Assembly (NCBI GenBank): GCA_020226215.1
Contig: CM035227.1
Coordinates: 23,749,866-23,813,865, forward strand
Direction: 5' to 3'
Length of the DNA stretch: 64,000 nucleotides
From: Sindora glabra
Taxonomy: Eukaryota; Streptophyta; Magnoliopsida; Fabales; Fabaceae
Made by a program: the position numbers and the translations under genes
The notes under the pieces: generated by a model
The model's input: the letters and a program-made list of their open reading frames with translations, nothing else
The model's database searches: none
Told to the model about the DNA's origin: nothing
Shown: one piece after another, positions 24,525 to 35,880 of the stretch
Layout of the letters: each line of letters begins with the position of its first letter
Position numbering within the stretch: position 1 is the first letter of the stretch

Positions 24525-26760
24525 AAGAGTAATATATATTATTACAGTCTTCCTTTTAAGTAGAAAAGGTAATATGTAAAAGACCCTCTTAATTATGAAG
24601 TTAACCAAGATAATACTTTAACATTAAAAATATATCCCTTGTGGGCAGACATATTTTTAAAACTAAAACAACCTTAGAAATTTATATACTTTGTAAAATA
24701 TCATTGATTAAAATATACAATCACCCATTTTGGGCAGGCAATTACATATAATCATAAATCAATTTTATATGATATAACTTAAATACTTTATAATCAATAT
24801 AAATAATTTCATTTTAGTGATAATTATTTGCAACAAACCATAAAATTTTCAAAAGACCCAGGATATAAAAAAATTATCTAGAACAATTATCTTTTAAGCA
24901 TAAATAACATGTGATTGGTTCTAATACAAAATAAAAATATTGTTACACGTAAATTGTCTCAGTTTTAATCTTTTTGCATATAAATATATCTTAAATTTGT
25001 GTAATTCAAAAATAATGAGGCTTAAAATGTATATTTATCTTTAAAATTAAAGCTCTCATTAAATCAAAATTAATATAGGAATAAATTTATAATTCTAACT
25101 AGATCCCTTTAACATGTTTCTTTTGAAAATATAAATTAATTTTTTAATTAAAATAAAAATATTCAAAATAATATTAACATAATTCAATAATATACCTTAT
25201 TTGGTCTATACCCATGGCAAAATGAAAAATATTTATAAACATAAATACCATGTATGAAAATAATATAAAAAATTATACAAATACCACTTGTTTAATAATA
25301 TATATTTATAGCAAAAGAGATTATATAAAAAATAATTAAATACAATATGTTAATTTTAAGCAAAATAATCATGTTTAGGAGCATACAAATATACTTACAT
25401 TCTCTTCTTTAGGTAAAAAATATAGTACATAAAAAATCTTCCTAAAATTGAAGTCAACAAAGATAATATATTATTATTGTAAATTTATTCCTTTTAGGTA
25501 GATAAAACATACAATAACAAAATAAATCTAGAAATAAAATTATTTCACTAAATTAATTTCTAATTACAACATATAGCAACTCTTTTTAAGCAAGTCACTG
25601 TATAAAATAATTAAAAATTATTTCATTAAAATCATTTCTAATTATAATACATACCTTCTTTGATAGGTAAATGTGTAAAATAATTAAAAATTAATCTTAT
25701 AAATATTTATTAATAGTTTGGAGACTTATGCATTAATATAAAATAATTTCACTTTTATGATAACTATCCAAATTAACTCATAAATTTTCTAAAAGAATTA
25801 GGATATTAAAATTATGTCCAAAATTATAAATCAAATTATTGAATATAATAATAACATGATTAGCTGATGCTAAACAATATGCACAATACTAATCATCAAA
25901 ATCACATTGTATTACAACAAAATCTTAAAACTTTTTTTATTAAAGAAAATATTGTTTAATTATTAATGTTATATCACTAAAATTATTTTAAATAAGAATT
26001 TTTATAAAATATCATCACTTTATCATGATAAGAATGAAATAAAAATTAATAATCTATCAAACCCATTGATGGCAAATTATCATCAAGTAAAAGTAGTAAA
26101 TTATTATCAATCAACTTAAGGTATAACATTTTCTTCATTTTGTATTCCATATAATAATTATTTTAGCAATAAATCTCAAAAGCAACAAATAAGAATTTTA
26201 ATAGATAATTACTAAAAATATAATAATTTTTTATTAATAAAATTTTCTTTGAGAAAGTAATTATCTACAATAATTTTAATAATAAAAATAAATCAATGAA
26301 CCAAAAATATTGTGCATAATATTAAAAATGCAATATGATAGTTCATGGGTACATAGATAATAAAAATATTTAAGAACATATAAAAAATTGCTATATTCTT
26401 TCCTCTTTGATGTAAAATATAATATATAAAGATCTTTTTATTATTGAAGTCAATCAAGATAATACTTTAATATTGACAATTTATTCTTTTTGGATAGATG
26501 AATTCTCAATAATAAAGTATGTCCAAAAATATTTTAATAAGCTAATTTCTAATTAAAATACACAATTAGTCCATGTAATTATATTGAATAATAAAAAATT
26601 AATCCCATAAATACTAATAACTCAAGAATCTTATAAAATAATATGATAAGTTTAATGATAATTATTCAAAATCAATCCAAAAGTCTTCTAATTAAAAATA
26701 TGGGATAATAATAAAAAAAAGCTCAAAACCATTATTTAAATATTTTTTTAAATTAATAAT
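24525..26760. repeat. Three diverged tandem-like units of about 0.9 kb
   Basis: Units begin near 24530, 25390 and 26345. In each, a TTCCTTTTAAG-like segment leads to 'GAAGTTAACCAAGATAATAC', then a 'CCCTTGTGGGCAGAC'-like segment, then a 'TAATTATTTGCAA' type segment in the same order. Divergence is high, so the array is old. No proteins are encoded. Confidence 0.5.
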
Positions 26761-27335
26761 AAATAAAATGTGATCATTCCATAATAAAAGTGTTGTATGA
26801 ATTGCATCTATGTTGATCATAAAGGCCCTAAATTATATTAAATTTCACAATTTTAACCCCTATTCAATGTAAAATATTTAAACAATTTTAAGCCCTATTC
26901 AATGTAAAATATTTAAACAATTATTTTGAATGATTTAAATATATATAATTTATAAATAATAAAGGTTGAATTGCACACATCTTAATTAACTAAAAAACTT
27001 TTTGTATTTCTTCCAAAGCAGATAACTTATAACTAATATTAGAAATAATGAATTAATAAAAAAGAGAAAGATAAGAGTAAGTTTGATATATGACCTCCTA
27101 TTTTCTTTTTGATTTTCTATCATTTAAGCATGAATCAAACTCAGCCAAAAATAGCAAAATTTAATCTAAAAAATGCAAATTTCAATGGCAAGTAATGCAT
27201 TCAAATAAAATAAAAAAAATTATATATATATATATGAACTTGATTCATTCAATTCATTCCTAATTATTAATGGATAAATTATATATAATAAGTCCTATAA
27301 AAATAAAAAATTAAAATAAAGTATTTATAATAATT
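26761..27335. other. AT-rich intergenic DNA
   Basis: I see a short direct repeat (TTCAATGTAAAATATTTAAA at about 26864 and 26900) and no gene. Confidence 0.5.
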
Positions 27336-27854
27336 AGAGTTATACATGGTTGCCTTGTTCGATCAGCTTAGCCTAGAAAAAAATATAAAATTTGAACTCT
27401 TTTTTTAGCTTGACAAGCTTGTTGGACTTTTTCTTAAAGGCTCAATTATTAATCAAGCTCAGCTCAAGTTGGGGTAAAAAGAAATGGATTAGTTTAACTC
27501 GACTCAATTATATTAATTTATTTTTAATAATATAATTATATATTAAAAAAATTATATCTAATTATTTTTAATATAAAAATAATTTGATATAATTAAATAT
27601 TTTAAATATTTAAATATCATATTATCTCTTTAAATATATATTTCTTATTTTAAAATTTTTTTACTTAAAAAATAAAAGAACATTGTTCAAGCTATTGGGC
27701 CATGCTTTGAGCCATGCAATATAAATAATTAGGTTGGACTGGGCCAAATTCTTTTAAAAAGTAAATAGGTTGGGTCAAGCTTAGGTCTTAAATTTTATAT
27801 AATTGGGCTCATTAGGCTCGACTTAAAACTTGCTCGATTCGACCCGTGTACACC
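27336..27854. mobile_element. MITE with GTGTACACGGGTCG-type ends
   Basis: The left end reads AGTTATACATGGTTGCC and the reverse complement of the right end reads AGGTGTACACGGGTCGAATCG, followed on both sides by a GATCAGC/GAATCGAGC-like segment. This is a common pattern of short plant non-autonomous DNA elements. The interior is AT-rich with 'GGGCCATGC' and 'GGGCTCATTAGGCTCG' type patches. It has no coding capacity. Confidence 0.5.
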
Positions 27855-28001
27855 TTTAGTGATAGTTGATAAATTTAACATATATCAAATCCAAATTTAT
27901 TATAAAATAATTTTAAAAGATTTTTTCAAATTATCCAATGAAATCAAACAAACTTATGAAATCATAAGATTAGGATTTATTCATTACTCAATTAACTTTC
28001 A

Positions 28002-28002
28002 A

Positions 28003-28056
<54 letters not shown>
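28002..28056. repeat. (AAT)n microsatellite, about 18 units
   Basis: This is an uninterrupted AAT repeat. It creates an artificial poly-asparagine open frame that should not be taken as a gene. Confidence 0.95.
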
Positions 28057-29690
28057 CTCAAATTATTGTAATTTTATAATCATGAAATTATCCAAAAGTA
28101 ACCATGAAAATTGATCATACAAAACTAATAAAATAATTAAATTAAATAGAAGTTAATTTTAAATAATTTAATAAAATTAATTAAATCAAAATAAATCATA
28201 AAATAAATATATAAAATGGGAGTTACTCATATCAAATTTATCAAATATTTTTTTAAATTATATACTTTGCTTTAATAATTAAACTTTGAAAAATAAAAAT
28301 CTCTTAAATCATTATTAAGTTAGTTTTGTCAAAAAATAAAATGGTTATGATTAATAGTAGTGCATATAAAAATTCTGACAATAATTATATTAAAACTTTT
28401 AAACCTAGAACAACCATTAAAATGGGGAGACTGATCCATTTATTCATGAGTTTTAAAGAATTTGAATTTTTATTTTGTAGGTTCTAAGAAATGCAAACTA
28501 CAATAAATCCGACCTACGAAGTTCATGTATAGGCCGCATTAACTCGTGAAATATATATATAAATATTTATAATTTTTAAATTTTATGTGGATCAATATTT
28601 TTAACTTATAAAAAAATTTACTCTTATTTTTTATTTTTTGATCATGTAAAATTGTGTTATAAATAATAATAAGTAATATTTTTATATGTAATATTTGTAA
28701 GGTTATAAATAAATTTAAAATAGATTATAATTAATTTATAAATAAATATATAATATCTTTAAATGATTTTAATTTTTTATTATCTAAAAATTAATTAAAA
28801 AAAAAACGTGCAAACCAACCTGTAATTCACGAGGATCGGATGGAGGCCAATGTGAAAAATGAACTGGCCTGATCCTATCTTGTTTAGCAATTCCCCTCCA
28901 CAGCCATATTTAAACTCTCATTTGATTTGAAAGAAAAATAGAAAAAAAAAAGAAGAAGAAAATTTTAAATTTAAATTAAAAATAAATGAAATAATTTAAA
29001 TTTTGAAATCAGTAGAAATTTACAATCATATATTTTGTTTTTAAAATAATTTTCTCCCTTTTTATTTTATTTAAACAAAAATATAAATTTAAAAAAATTT
29101 CTTTTAATTTTATTTTCTTTTTCCTCAACTGAACAAAACTTAAGTTAACGTGGCATTTGCATTCGACGTAATAAGTTGCTTCATAAGGGGAAAAAAAATT
29201 CAAGGGAGGAAAAGAAAGGGAACAAGCATGCTTGCTAGAAATTTTGTTCATATTCATTCATTAGTTCGAAATGACGAACGGAAGTAAACGGATTTGCATC
29301 CGCTCCTTTTCCGTTCATCATTTTCTAGTTACTTTTTGAAAAGATAAGATACGATCTTTACTTCAAAGTTTCATACCATTTTTTATTATTAAAATTTATA
29401 ATTTTAAATAAAAAATTTATAGTTATTATTTTTAAAATTTATCTTATCCTTTACTTTTTTTTAAAAAAAAAGAAAGAATCTTAATTCAAAGTAAATATAT
29501 ATTTAAAAGGGTGCCTGTTATAACATTTTTAGAATTTTAAAATTAAAAATAATATAATGAATTATAAAATAATTAAATTAAAATTATTTAATTATAATTA
29601 TTTTTAATAAATATAATATAATAATTTTTAAAATTATTATACCATCATAAATTTTAAAAATTTGAAAATATAAAAAGAAATTTACCGTAC
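28057..29690. other. AT-rich intergenic DNA
   Basis: No gene is supported. Two small GC-richer patches (28490-28550 and 28800-28900) could be ends of an old element but do not pair convincingly. Confidence 0.5.
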
Positions 29691-30150
29691 AGGAGAGATT
29701 GTGGATTTGGAATTGTAACAATGCAAAAGGAATTTTGGCGTAGCTGGAATCGTAGCCTGATTGCAGACAGGCTGACAGAGAGAGCGCACACCAATATACT
29801 CAGCGGTACAAAGGAAACATGTGATGTGATGCTGTACTGGTACTTTTCCCTGCGGGACTAACTACGACAATTGAAATTTGAACCAAAAGAGACCAACTAG
29901 AAATCGGAGCTATGGCATTAGCATCTACCTCAATTTCTATGTGATGCCTTCCCAACTTAAACAAGTCTATAAACTTCTTCCATCAATCCGACAAGGATTA
30001 CTCTTCTCGGCACCTGTTATTATGCATAAAGAGGATAAAGTTGTAATTTTCTTTATTTATTGCATTAAAAATTTCATACACACTTACAATTTCTTGTCAA
30101 AAAATTATATGAGCTCATACGAAAAATTACAAGTTTTATAACTTACGTGT
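29691..30150 (+). pseudogene. Possible truncated exon 1 of a plastid-targeted protein
   Basis: A GC-richer 5'-UTR-like region leads to an ATG at 29912 with the frame MALASTSISM, the kind of Ala/Ser/Thr-rich start typical of chloroplast transit peptides. A TGA follows at 29942-29944. Beyond it the same frame reads CLPNLNKSINFFHQSDKDYS, still transit-like. The open frame then decays into AT-rich DNA. It may be a broken gene start or a chance pattern; I cannot name a protein. Confidence 0.2.
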
Positions 30151-30282
30151 AAAACTCTTAATAAAATTAAAACACAACTTTCTTTAGCAGAGCCCAAACG
30201 AAAATTTGCTAAAGAAAAGGTCATGCGAGACTTTATAACTTTCTCAAGTCTTTCGCTCAAAAGTATTTTTTATAAAAAATTT

Positions 30283-30285
<3 letters not shown>

Positions 30286-30324
<39 letters not shown>
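30286..30324. repeat. (TA)n microsatellite
   Basis: This is a pure TA run directly upstream of the petA-like segment. Confidence 0.95.
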
Positions 30325-30328
<4 letters not shown>

Positions 30329-30330
<2 letters not shown>

Positions 30331-30843
30331 TAAACTTGTGGATATTAATGTTCCATAAGCAGTACTTCCTGTTACAGTATTTGAAGTGATTGTGCGAATT
30401 TTTTATGATATGCAGATGAAACAAATTTTTACTAATCCTAAAAAAAAATCTTTAAATGTGAGGGCTGTTCTTAGTTTATTAGAAGGGTTTGAATTGGCCC
30501 CAAAAAAAGATAGGCAATATATCTTTTCAAAGCTATCGCCTTATTAAAAAAGGTATTTTTTGTAATGGAACCTATTCCTAATTAGAAATATAACGAAATC
30601 ATTTTTTCTATTCTTTCTCTAAATCCCACTATTAAAAGAGATGTTCACTTCTTAAAATATCTTATATATATAGGCAAGAAGAAGGGAAGGGGTCGGATTT
30701 ATCTCGATGAGAGTAAGAGTAATAATAATATTTATAATGCTATAACATCAGGTATAGTAAACAAAATCATACGAAAAGAAAGGGGAGGATACGAAATAAC
30801 CATATTGATGCATTGGATGGATGTGAAGTGATCAATATTATAC
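30329..30843 (+). pseudogene. petA: Nuclear copy of chloroplast petA (cytochrome f), degenerate
   Basis: Translation in broken frames matches cytochrome f in order. It starts NKLVDINVP-stop-AVLPVT and VFEVIVRIFYDMQMKQIF, corresponding to the region just after the CxxCH haem site. EGFELAPKKDR, KRDVHFLKYLIYIG, GRGRIYLDESKSNNNIYNA and SGIVNKIIRKERGGYEITI follow. Cytochrome f is the haem-bearing petA product of the cytochrome b6f complex in thylakoids. Here the haem-binding N-terminus and the C-terminal membrane anchor are missing, and there are stops and at least one frame change, so this is a non-functional plastid-to-nucleus transfer (NUPT). The many AT-shifted substitutions show it is old. 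I see no further plastid genes beside it. Confidence 0.85.
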
Positions 30844-31083
30844 AAAAATATATTATTTATAATGATAATTAAAAAATAATATTTAAAAATTTAAAAATAA
30901 AAAATAATTTTTTAAAATAAAATTACTTTTCTTAGATTCTTTATATTCAAAATTAGATAAATAAAATATTTTTACTTTATTTTAATAATTCCTTGCTTAA
31001 AATGCTTCTCCCTTGTTCGTACGATCACCTTTATTTCAAGCGTCTATCATAATTCATTGTCATGAATAAAAATGTATGATATA
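30844..31083. other. AT-rich spacer
   Basis: No feature is seen apart from the 9-bp target site TATGATATA at 31075-31083, duplicated on the far side of the neighbouring element. Confidence 0.6.
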
Positions 31084-32280
31084 GACTAAATACCTAATTT
31101 AGTCCTCAAAAGAATTTTAGTATCATTTTCACCATCCATGAATACAAAATTGCTATAAACTAGTCCCTCTGTGAATTTGTCATTAGGATGCTAACGGGGA
31201 TGATGACTTGGCCATTTTTATTTCTCACGTGGCACCACTTGGCACCTGAGAAAAAGTCCAAACCACAAAATATTTCTTAGACACTCTTTCAAGAGAGTCT
31301 TGGTGTAAAAACACGTTCGCTACCCCTTCTCTCTCTCTACATAATCCTACAGACTCTCTCTTTCTCATCAACCTATCTCATCTCAGCAATTCCATCTGAT
31401 CTCATTCATGGAGATCTCTGAGAAATTGCTTAAGTTGAAATTCATTCTTCGACTATTATTTCTCCAATGAACTAAAAAAAATCAAAGTTAAAAACAATAA
31501 CTAACTTAAATTCCTACTTGTTAAGTGTAACCAAATTTATTAATTCCTCCAAATTTTAAATTCTCCGTACCTTTCAATGAGCAAAGTTCAATTAGGCAAA
31601 GTTTTGTCTTCCTTTGTCAATGCTAGGATTGTGAAGACATTAACTTTATCTGAAATAATAGGATCAATTAAGATTACAATATAACATCGATGAAAAAAAA
31701 TAGCTTTACAAAGATTTAATATGGTTTTATAGCCTATAAGATTTTTCTGCTGAGCTATGTCTAGGTAATTGAATTTCAGTCAAAATTATAGAATTTGATG
31801 CAGAGAATTTAGACAAAAATTGGTGAAAGGGTTGAGAGATATGGTGGTCGGACCGTCGGAGGAAGGGGAGGGAAAGGACATTTTGGTTTGTTAGCGATTG
31901 GAGAAGGCAGCAATAATTTTCACCCGTAGTTTAATATCTGCTGATTTTTAAGTGTTTATAGAACAACAAATTTGGCACAATCTGGACTTGTAAATACGTG
32001 GACGTACAACTTCAACGCTTGTAGAAATGATGGAAATGGCAATGTGAAGATGCAATCTCAAAGGGGAAAAAAAAATGATGTGGCTATACAGTCCAACTGT
32101 CTATGAAATTTCTTGCCATCAATTCTTGATGCCATCTCCGTTAGTTTTTGATGGGAAGTTGACAGAGGGATTGATTGTAGCGCTTTTTAATTTGTGAAGG
32201 ATCAAAATGATATTAAAATTCTTTCAAGGACTAAAATGATACAACTCAAATCTTTTAAGGATGAAAATAGGTATTTAGTC
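31084..32280. mobile_element. Non-autonomous Mutator-like element, 9-bp TSD
   Basis: The ends read GACTAAATACCTAATTTAG and, reverse complemented, GACTAAATACCTATTTTCA. The inverted similarity extends for well over 100 bp (shared AGAATTTTA.TATCATTTT, TCCCTCTGT and CTAACGG..GATG segments). A perfect 9-bp TSD, TATGATATA, flanks it at 31075-31083 and 32281-32289. The interior is GC-richer than the surroundings. It includes a TC-rich leader-like run (31315-31400) followed by an ATG opening a 20-codon frame (MEISEKLLKLKFILRLLFLQ), so it may carry a captured gene fragment (Pack-MULE type). No transposase is encoded. Confidence 0.88.
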
Positions 32281-32289
32281 TATGATATA

Positions 32290-32812
32290 TTATATTAATA
32301 TATTATTAAATTTAATAATATATAATATATTTAAATGTAATTTTTTATCTTTTTCTTATCATTAACACGTGTGATGCGAGGCGACGTAAAATAGATCTCG
32401 AGTGTTTGACCGTGGAAGTAGCATAACTGTTTTCTTAAACACGAAGAGAGTGAAGCTAAAACATCAAGGAAAAGGTGGAAGTAGCGAATTAATGGTATAA
32501 ATCCATTTTTACAGAATTCTACGGAGTACAGATGCACATAAAACATGGATAAACTTTATTTTCCTCAGCAGTTCAAAACAGACTGAAACTAGTTGAATAC
32601 AATTAGAAGAGAACTAAAAAGTCTTTTAAGCCAAACATTTCAAACGACAGGCTCTATAGTACTGTACATGGATTCCTGCCAGATGCCAGTATCTATCTCA
32701 TCATTGATGTTCTATATTCTCTATAGATCGAGATGGAATATCAACAGGCGAGATATGAAGTCGTGGACATGTTTAGATGTATGTCTAGAAATGGTGAAGA
32801 CTTTAGCAGCAA
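32290..32812 (-). other. 3' region of the galactosyltransferase gene
   Basis: This lies directly downstream of the stop at 32813 on the minus strand. The first 200 bp or so are of mixed composition and are probably 3' UTR. AT-rich DNA follows up to the Mutator-like element. I cannot place the polyadenylation site. Confidence 0.4.
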
Positions 32813-34964
32813 CTATCTGTTGTCAGGAGGTAAGGTTGGACTTTTTGAACACGTATTTGTATTATGAAGCTCCTTCAGCCTAGCAGTTGGGTTGCATAAA
32901 CCTGGAATTCATTTTTTTTCTTTTTAAATCATTTTTAAAATACATTATAAACAGGACTAGTTTCAGAGCTGCCACTATTGCAACACAGAATGGTTAACTT
33001 AATATATTCTCATACGATTTGTGAAAAAACGAGATATGCTAAAAAGATATGTGCTTCCAAGTGGTTATTGACATCTCATGCAAATCTGAAGCAGCGGGGC
33101 TTGAAACATACGAGAAGTTAGTAAGATAGATCAACCTGAACATTTTGGGATGTCCCAAACTGCGATAGATGTTGGTGTGCATCGAGGATCACATATTGCT
33201 CTGTTATCTTCATGATGAACATTCATGGAAAGCATCCATGATCCAATGGTCACATCTTCATTGTTAAAAATCCTCAAACTGAAAAACAGAAAGCATCTGT
33301 CAGAAGTAAAATAGATGCATATGGGGTAGAACGATAAGTCAAGTCAATTACAGACTCTCATCATGACAACCAAGAAAAATGTACAAGATTTTCTGTCAGA
33401 TAATTAGTAAAGGAATTAGAAAATTTTTAACCATGGCATACCTATTATTTCTGGCGGTAGCCAACGAAGCTACCACTTCTGCAGAAAGAATATATATAGA
33501 ACCATAAGCATGCAAAAAATATTCATTTCCAATCAGATTTCCCGATTTTTCATACCTGTAATTATTGGACAATTAAAGTTGAGCAAATATCAGACTGATA
33601 TGAAAGTTCAGCAATAAAATCTTCAAATTCATCTACCGTTTCATTTTGGGGTCAGTAATCACAGGACCTTTCTTCATGCATCCAATGTAAGTCATTGAAT
33701 GAGTTCGCTCCTTAGCAAGGAGAGTGGCAAGTCGATCTGAAACATTAAGGGAACAAAATCAAATCTGACATAAAAATCAATAGTTTCACATGATGGTTAA
33801 ATCATAAATAAAAAACATTAATTACCTGAACGCAAATAGATATTGTCATCAGCTTTAACATAATAATCTGCTTCAAAAAGTTTACACGCTGATTTCAAAA
33901 ATTCCAACCTAGGAAGCAAAAAGAAAGGCACTAAAAGCTGAGGAGCACAAAAAAAAAAAAAGGAAAAATCAAAATCAACTTGTTAACTTCACAACAATGT
34001 TGAGGACTCTTACGTTTTGCATGGAAGTCTTGAATATTCCTCCTCGACGCCAATGATCATAAAGTCCTTGTACTTCTGCACCTCTTCATCAAGTTCCCTC
34101 ATCTTCTTGTCCTTTGATCGCCCAATTACAAACCTAAATGCTAAGCCAGTACCTTGCTCCAGTCTACAAAAGAGAAACACATGCAGAGTACGCTTAATGT
34201 AGAAGTAAAAAATTTTGAGGCTAAATACAAGTGTACCCAATAGGGATAAACTAGATCTTTTCATTCACAATCCATTAGTTCCAATCCAAAATTCGGAAAG
34301 AAAGCTCAAGACATTGGTTTATGAGTTATAAATAAAAGCCAATTAAACAAATTTGTTGTATCAACTCAAGCATTGCTCCAGAGTTTTAGAAATGAAACGT
34401 GAAAAAACTTGCAAACTCTAGGCTAACGATGAGAAATGAAGATATTTTTACATTTAAAATCATTCACTGTATCAAAAGTAATGTGATTTTATACTGCTTG
34501 TTCTTCAACGAATCAATCATCAACATTATCTCGACAATGCCAAAACCAAAAAGCATATACCTCAATAAACTATCAGGATCGGAGGGAAACCAAGTGCTTC
34601 TCAAAGCCGCCCGGCGATCAGCAGAGTTGAAACTAGTCAGAATTCCAACGACACCAAGAAACCTGGGCCGATCAATTAAACCTTCTCCATTGCCAAACTT
34701 CCGCCAATTCGATGCTGAGTAGAATGCTCGGAAAGTGTCGTCGGATTTCCCACATCGGAATACGGGAACGGGATTGGGGCGGCGAAGAGCGGTGACCCCA
34801 AAGATAGTTCCGGCGAGGCCGAAGAGGAAGCAGATGATTGAACAAACAATGATGGGTGGTGGCAAACGATAAGCAGAAGAAGCAGGGATGGATTTTTGGG
34901 GCTTAAGAGGTTCAGCAGAATAGGAAGTGGGGAGCGATGGAGACGGACGAGAGAAGAGTGGCAT
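32813..34964 (-). CDS. Beta-1,3-galactosyltransferase (GT31), B3GALT12/13/14 type
   Basis: A complete seven-exon gene encodes 360 residues. Exons on the minus strand: 34964-34561, 34163-34014, 33908-33826, 33736-33637, 33555-33442, 33278-33136 and 32901-32813. All introns are GT-AG and the phases close exactly (1083 nt). The product is a type II Golgi membrane protein expected to transfer galactose from UDP-galactose in beta-1,3 linkage onto glycoprotein glycans. A short cytosolic tail and one membrane segment (about residues 37-60) precede the catalytic domain. Visible GT31 motifs are RR..LR.TW (117-124), KADDN at 203-207 (the DxD-equivalent metal site) and NNEDVTIG (289-296). The C-terminal tail is LCNPTARLKELH...SPTLPPD. 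Residue 246 is Arg (KMKRYEK), where I expect Trp in relatives. The start is fixed by an in-frame TGA upstream in the pre-insertion sequence. A Mutator-like element sits 23 bp upstream of the ATG. Confidence 0.95.
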
Positions 34965-34978
34965 TTTGCGTTTACTGT

Positions 34979-34987
34979 GAGATCGGA
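34979..34987. repeat. 9-bp target-site duplication, left copy
   Basis: GAGATCGGA here is repeated exactly at 46447-46455, immediately outside the other end of the large element. Nine bases is the diagnostic TSD length of Mutator-like elements. Confidence 0.95.
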
Positions 34988-35155
34988 GGCATAATTATCA
35001 ATTTACTGTTTTTTCGAAAATTTATTTCTGTTTTGCCGATGTTTGAAAATATATTACCAAAATACGCATTGAGGGCGGAGGCGTCAGGACGGATGGCGCC
35101 CCGGTATGGCTTGAAGGCGCTAAATTGAATAGCGCCCTTACTGCCATTTCAAAAT
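34988..35155. repeat. Left TIR and CG-rich subterminal region of the large element
   Basis: The TIR (34988 to about 35037) is followed by AATATATTACCAAAATACGCA and then a CG-rich stretch with GGAGGCGTC, ATGGCGCC and AATAGCGCC motifs. The same TIR-plus-motif arrangement recurs at 35881-36090 and, inverted, at 36640-36770 and 46140-46446. Confidence 0.85.
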
Positions 35156-35880
35156 AAAAATTTAAAATAAAATTTTTAAAAATAAATAATATGTGATTGT
35201 AACTCAAAATAAATTTTTAAAAATAAATTACTCATTTCATAATTATATTTGATATCATAAAAAATATTTTATTCCATTTTGATATTTAATACATTAATTT
35301 ATTATAAGAATCAAATAAGAAACTAGTTAATGATAATAATATATTTAATAAAAATAATAAATATTTAGTAAATAATTGACTATTATTAAAATAAAAGATA
35401 AGATCAATAAAGAATAATTACGTAATTTAAATTAATGTCTCTTAAAATTTGATCCAATGACACTTAATATTTATCATTTTTCAAAATTATATACTTCCAC
35501 CGTTCGGAATTATAATATTACAAGTAATTATTTAATATATTATTACATATAAGCAAATTTATTGAATTATTCAATAATATTCTTTATATACGAAGTTGAA
35601 GATTGTTGAAAATAAAAAGAAATATAATGAAATAAATATATTTCTTTTTATTTTGTATTTATGCCAATAATATTCTTGCTACTTTGTATTTATTTCAATA
35701 AAATTATTTTTATTTTGTAACAAAATAAATACGAAATAATGAAATTGAAGATAGTTAAAAATAAAAAAAATGTGGTTATTTCGTTGCAATAATTTTTTCA
35801 TTTTGTAATGAAATTAAAATTATAACATGAATTAATTCCTTTTTATTTCGTCACAATGATAAAATATTTTAGCAATGAGA
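35156..35880. other. AT-rich internal part of the large element
   Basis: No coding sequence is seen. An inverted/direct repeat patch around 35610-35860 has several TTTTTATTTTGTAT-like copies. Confidence 0.5.

Noticed and set aside
27859..28071. Open frame with poly-asparagine
   Set aside because: It is created by the AAT microsatellite and has no protein features.
29878..30141. 87-codon open frame upstream of the petA copy
   Set aside because: It starts from TTG rather than ATG. The more plausible reading is the transit-like frame at 29912, which is itself broken.
32593..32883. Plus-strand 96-codon open frame
   Set aside because: It lies antisense to the last exon and 3' region of the galactosyltransferase and starts from TTG.
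33131..33133. TGA as the stop codon of the galactosyltransferase gene
   Set aside because: Reading straight on from exon 6 gives KCSG-stop, but a GT donor overlaps this point. A downstream exon (32901-32813) restores the family tail LCNPTARLKELH in the correct phase, so the TGA is intronic.
34017..34722. Plus-strand open frames over the galactosyltransferase exons
   Set aside because: They are antisense to exons 1 and 2, which carry clear GT31 motifs and consistent splice sites.
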